Shown here: piece by piece, positions 62,297 through 64,000 of the stretch
Numbering within the stretch: position 1 is the first letter of the stretch
How the letters are laid out: every line of letters begins with the position of its first letter
Assembly: GCF_001045435.1 (NCBI RefSeq)
Contig: NZ_LFNG01000004.1
Span: 1-64,000 of the forward strand
DNA: 64,000 nucleotides
Reading direction: 5' to 3'
Origin: Chryseobacterium koreense CCUG 49689
GTDB taxonomy: Bacteria > Bacteroidota > Bacteroidia > Flavobacteriales > Weeksellaceae
Translations under genes and position numbers: made by a program
The notes under the pieces: generated by a model
What the model was told of the DNA's origin: nothing
Databases searched by the model: none
Seen by the model: the letters and a program-made list of their open reading frames with translations, nothing else

Positions 62297-62592
62297 TGAA
62301 TATTCTAGAAAACATCACCTTCAGTACTGAAAAACCAAATGTGCTCTACCTAAGAAAAAACGAAAAGGTGAAATATTTCGCCATTGCATTGGGAAAAAAT
62401 GCAGTGTTGAAAAAACATACCGCACCGGTTGTTTCCACCTTAGTCGTTTTGAAGGGCGAAATCAACTTTATCCTTGACGGAAAAGTTCATCACCTGAAAC
62501 CATTTGATGTTTTTGAAATTCCTTTGGACATTGAGCATGAAGTACACGGACTTTTTGACGAGAATCTTTTTACGGTAAATCAAGAATTTTAA
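62296..62592 (+). CDS. Cupin-domain protein
   Basis: The 98-aa protein is a single small cupin barrel (VVSTLVVLKGEINFILDGKVHHLKPFDVFEIPLDIEHEVHG). The two His of HEVHG and those in HH could bind a metal, but the set is less complete than in cysteine dioxygenase. Its role may be sensing or thiol oxidation. It overlaps the rhodanese lipoprotein by one base. Confidence 0.75.
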   Translation: MNILENITFSTEKPNVLYLRKNEKVKYFAIALGKNAVLKKHTAPVVSTLVVLKGEINFILDGKVHHLKPFDVFEIPLDIEHEVHGLFDENLFTVNQEF

Positions 62593-62594
62593 TA

Positions 62595-62807
62595 ATGAAA
62601 AATTTGATCTTAAAATATAAACTTGGAATCATTGGTATTTTTGTCGGTGGAGTTTTGGGGTACGCATATTACCATTTTATCGGTTGCAACTCCGGAAGCT
62701 GCGCGATCACTTCAAAACCGGTTAACTCCTCTGTTTATGGAATGTTGATGGGATTTCTAATGTTTTCTATGTTTGACAAATCCTCAAAATCAAAGAAAGA
62801 TGTTTGA
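62595..62807 (+). CDS. DUF6132-type small membrane protein with GCxSGxC motif
   Basis: The 70-aa protein has two membrane segments (IIGIFVGGVLGYAYYHF and SVYGMLMGFLMFSMF) around GCNSGSCAI. The two Cys four residues apart could pass sulfane sulfur or bind metal. It overlaps the following rhodanese gene by 8 bp. Confidence 0.7.
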   Translation: MKNLILKYKLGIIGIFVGGVLGYAYYHFIGCNSGSCAITSKPVNSSVYGMLMGFLMFSMFDKSSKSKKDV

Positions 62808-63111
62808 TTTCATCAAAAAACTATTTACCGGAAACACCGTTGATTATAAAGAGTTGGTGAAAAACGGAGCGCAAATCATCGATGTGCGTACCGAGGTGGA
62901 ATTTGCAAACGGACATATTAAAAATGCAAAGAATATCCCGCTGCAAAAATTAGCTGCAGAAATGAAAAAATTAGATCTGAAGAAACCGATCATCACCTGC
63001 TGTGCAAGTGGAATGAGAAGTGCTTCAGCAAAAGGAATTCTGAAACAAAACGGTTTCGAGGCATATAACGGAGGTGGCTGGAATACCCTTCAAAATAAAT
63101 TGAACAGATGA
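62800..63111 (+). CDS. Cytosolic rhodanese
   Basis: The 103-aa protein (MFDFIKKLF start) is a single rhodanese with VDYKELVKNGAQIIDVRTEVEF and the active loop CCASGMRS (Cys67/Cys68). It has no signal. The ATG lies inside the end of the preceding gene, and its stop overlaps the next ATG by 4 bp, so translation is coupled both ways. It resembles the rhodanese half of E. coli YgaP. Confidence 0.9.
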   Translation: MFDFIKKLFTGNTVDYKELVKNGAQIIDVRTEVEFANGHIKNAKNIPLQKLAAEMKKLDLKKPIITCCASGMRSASAKGILKQNGFEAYNGGGWNTLQNKLNR

Positions 63112-63317
63112 AAAATGTATTGACAAATTGGGATTTGAGAAGGATCCTCTATTTGGTGGGCGGAATTTTCTTCACGATCGTTGCAATCAAAGACCAAACG
63201 TGGTGGATGATTCCTTTTGGGCTGTATTTTGTGGCAATGGCGATCTTTCGGTTTGGTTGTGCGTCGGGAAACTGTGAAATTCCTGCTTCCAAAAAAGAAT
63301 CAGAAGGTCAAAACTAA
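63108..63317 (+). CDS. YgaP-like membrane segment protein with GCxSGxC motif
   Basis: The 69-aa protein has two membrane segments (LYLVGGIFFTIVAIK and WMIPFGLYFVAMAIF) and then GCASGNCEI near the C-terminus. It resembles the membrane half of YgaP, where rhodanese and membrane parts are fused; here they are separate, overlapping genes. It shares the Gly-Cys-x-Ser-Gly-x-Cys motif with the gene two places upstream. Confidence 0.78.
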   Translation: MKNVLTNWDLRRILYLVGGIFFTIVAIKDQTWWMIPFGLYFVAMAIFRFGCASGNCEIPASKKESEGQN

Positions 63318-63366
63318 AACTTTAGTTTAAAACCTGAACATTAATCTATAAAAACATATCTAAAAG

Positions 63367-63669
63367 ATGAACGATAAATTCAATGAACTGATCCATTCAG
63401 AAAGACCTGTCCTCATCGATTTTTTTGCGACTTGGTGCGGTCCGTGCAAAGTGCAGTCTTCCGTTTTAAACACGGTGAAGGACAATGTAGGCGAATTGGC
63501 GAGAATCGTAAAAGTGGATGTGGACCAATTCCCGTCGATTGCCGCTCAATACGGAGTTCGGGGAGTCCCGACTTTGGCAGTTTTCAAAAACGGCGATATG
63601 CTTTGGAAAGAAAGCGGCGTGCATGATGTGAATACTTTGACGGAACTTTTGAAAAGATTTGCAAACTAG
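63367..63669 (+). CDS. Thioredoxin
   Basis: The 100-aa protein has LIDFFATWCGPCKVQS (WCGPC, Cys24 and Cys27) and the cis-Pro region GVRGVPTLAVF. No signal peptide is seen, so it is cytosolic. It would reduce rhodanese-bound persulfides. Its TAG shares the palindrome CTAG with the stop of the convergent nitrilase gene. Confidence 0.95.
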   Translation: MNDKFNELIHSERPVLIDFFATWCGPCKVQSSVLNTVKDNVGELARIVKVDVDQFPSIAAQYGVRGVPTLAVFKNGDMLWKESGVHDVNTLTELLKRFAN

Positions 63670-64000
63670 TATTTGATTTCAAATTCATCCCGGTCATCCA
63701 AAAACCGGAACCGTTTCCTGAATTCAGATAATTTTTCGCGGTCAAATTCCGCGGAAACGATATTGCCGTCAACTTCGGAAACCATGCTTCCATCGGCAAA
63801 AAAGCAATACGAGCTTTCCGGATAGTGAAGATTGTTTCCGTCTGTCCCGATTCTGTTGACCCCGAAAACATAGCACTGGTTTTCAATCGCCCTGGCTTTC
63901 AATAAAGTCTTCCATGCATCGATTCTTGTTTCCGGCCAATTCGCAACATAAAAAATAGCGTCGTAATCCCCATTGTTTCGAACAAAAACCGGAAATCTTA
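63666..64000 (-). CDS. Carbon-nitrogen hydrolase (nitrilase family), C-terminal part
   Basis: The gene runs off the window at 64000; 111 codons are visible. RFPVFVRNNGDYDAIFYVANWPETRIDAWKTLLKARAIEN and VFGVNRIG match the nitrilase family, close to YafV/omega-amidase. The catalytic Cys normally lies a few residues before RFP and would be just outside the window. The stop overlaps the thioredoxin stop by 3 bases. Confidence 0.85.
   Translation of the reverse strand, partial: RFPVFVRNNGDYDAIFYVANWPETRIDAWKTLLKARAIENQCYVFGVNRIGTDGNNLHYPESSYCFFADGSMVSEVDGNIVSAEFDREKLSEFRKRFRFLDDRDEFEIKY

Noticed and set aside
1-64000. tRNA, rRNA, CRISPR array, prophage or transposase genes
   Set aside because: No cloverleaf-like tRNA sequence, rRNA stretch, regularly spaced repeat array, phage structural gene or transposase motif was seen on either strand; gaps over 300 bp were checked by eye only.

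Overview
The window looks like a chromosome segment from a member of the Bacteroidota, most likely the Chryseobacterium/Kaistella group of Weeksellaceae. The reasons are low GC, the gene set (1023-aa SecA, DUF445, DUF4349, DUF3857, DUF4251 and DUF6252-type proteins, split Mla genes, MCE next to Hdr-like Fe-S proteins), many lipoprotein and Sec signal peptides, and promoter-like boxes of the flavobacterial type (TTG, 17-23 nt, TAnnTTTG) instead of strong Shine-Dalgarno sites. No rRNA, tRNA, CRISPR array, prophage or intact insertion sequence was found. Function calls rest on motifs and recalled family features; no database search was run.

Layout. 1-5.5 kb: a truncated gene and a lipoprotein bracketed by a ~62-bp direct repeat that carries the secA terminator, then secA, a DUF2795 gene and a sugar-nucleotide epimerase. 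5.9-15.8 kb: DUF2797, DUF445, lipoprotein MsrB, a HAD phosphatase, an ECF-like sigma factor, metK behind a SAM-II riboswitch, and a divergent oxyR-katA pair followed by a degraded stretch and a histone H1-like gene. 15.9-26.4 kb (minus strand): serS, a flippase/glycosyltransferase pair, an MCE lipid-transport subunit with HdrC/HdrB-like Fe-S proteins, and ppiD. 26.6-41 kb: lon, a ParE-type toxin-antitoxin pair, an AI-2E exporter, a DUF3857 protein, pgi-folD-queE, a polyprenyl-phosphate sugar transferase and mlaE-mlaF. 41-54.7 kb: housekeeping genes (M48 protease, DUF59 Fe-S factor, csaA, dipeptide epimerase, meaB, two OsmC paralogues, HMG-CoA lyase, pepT, lysA, exonuclease, HerA-like ATPase).

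Two accessory-type clusters end the window. At 55.2-58.6 kb a small Cys-rich signal-peptide protein, a Met/His-rich tandem-domain lipoprotein and a TonB-dependent receptor with the CxxxM and HxM copper-site motifs of OprC form a candidate copper-acquisition cluster. At 59.2-63.7 kb lies a sulfane-sulfur cluster: TauE/SafE exporter, CstB-like persulfide dioxygenase/rhodanese fusion, rhodanese lipoprotein, cupin, two tiny membrane proteins sharing a GCxSGxC motif, a cytosolic rhodanese and thioredoxin. Together they suggest periplasmic copper capture and oxidation, relay and export of sulfide-derived sulfur.

The most informative regulatory find is the SAM-II riboswitch ahead of metK, whose conserved AUG opens a 35-codon reading frame that overlaps the metK start.
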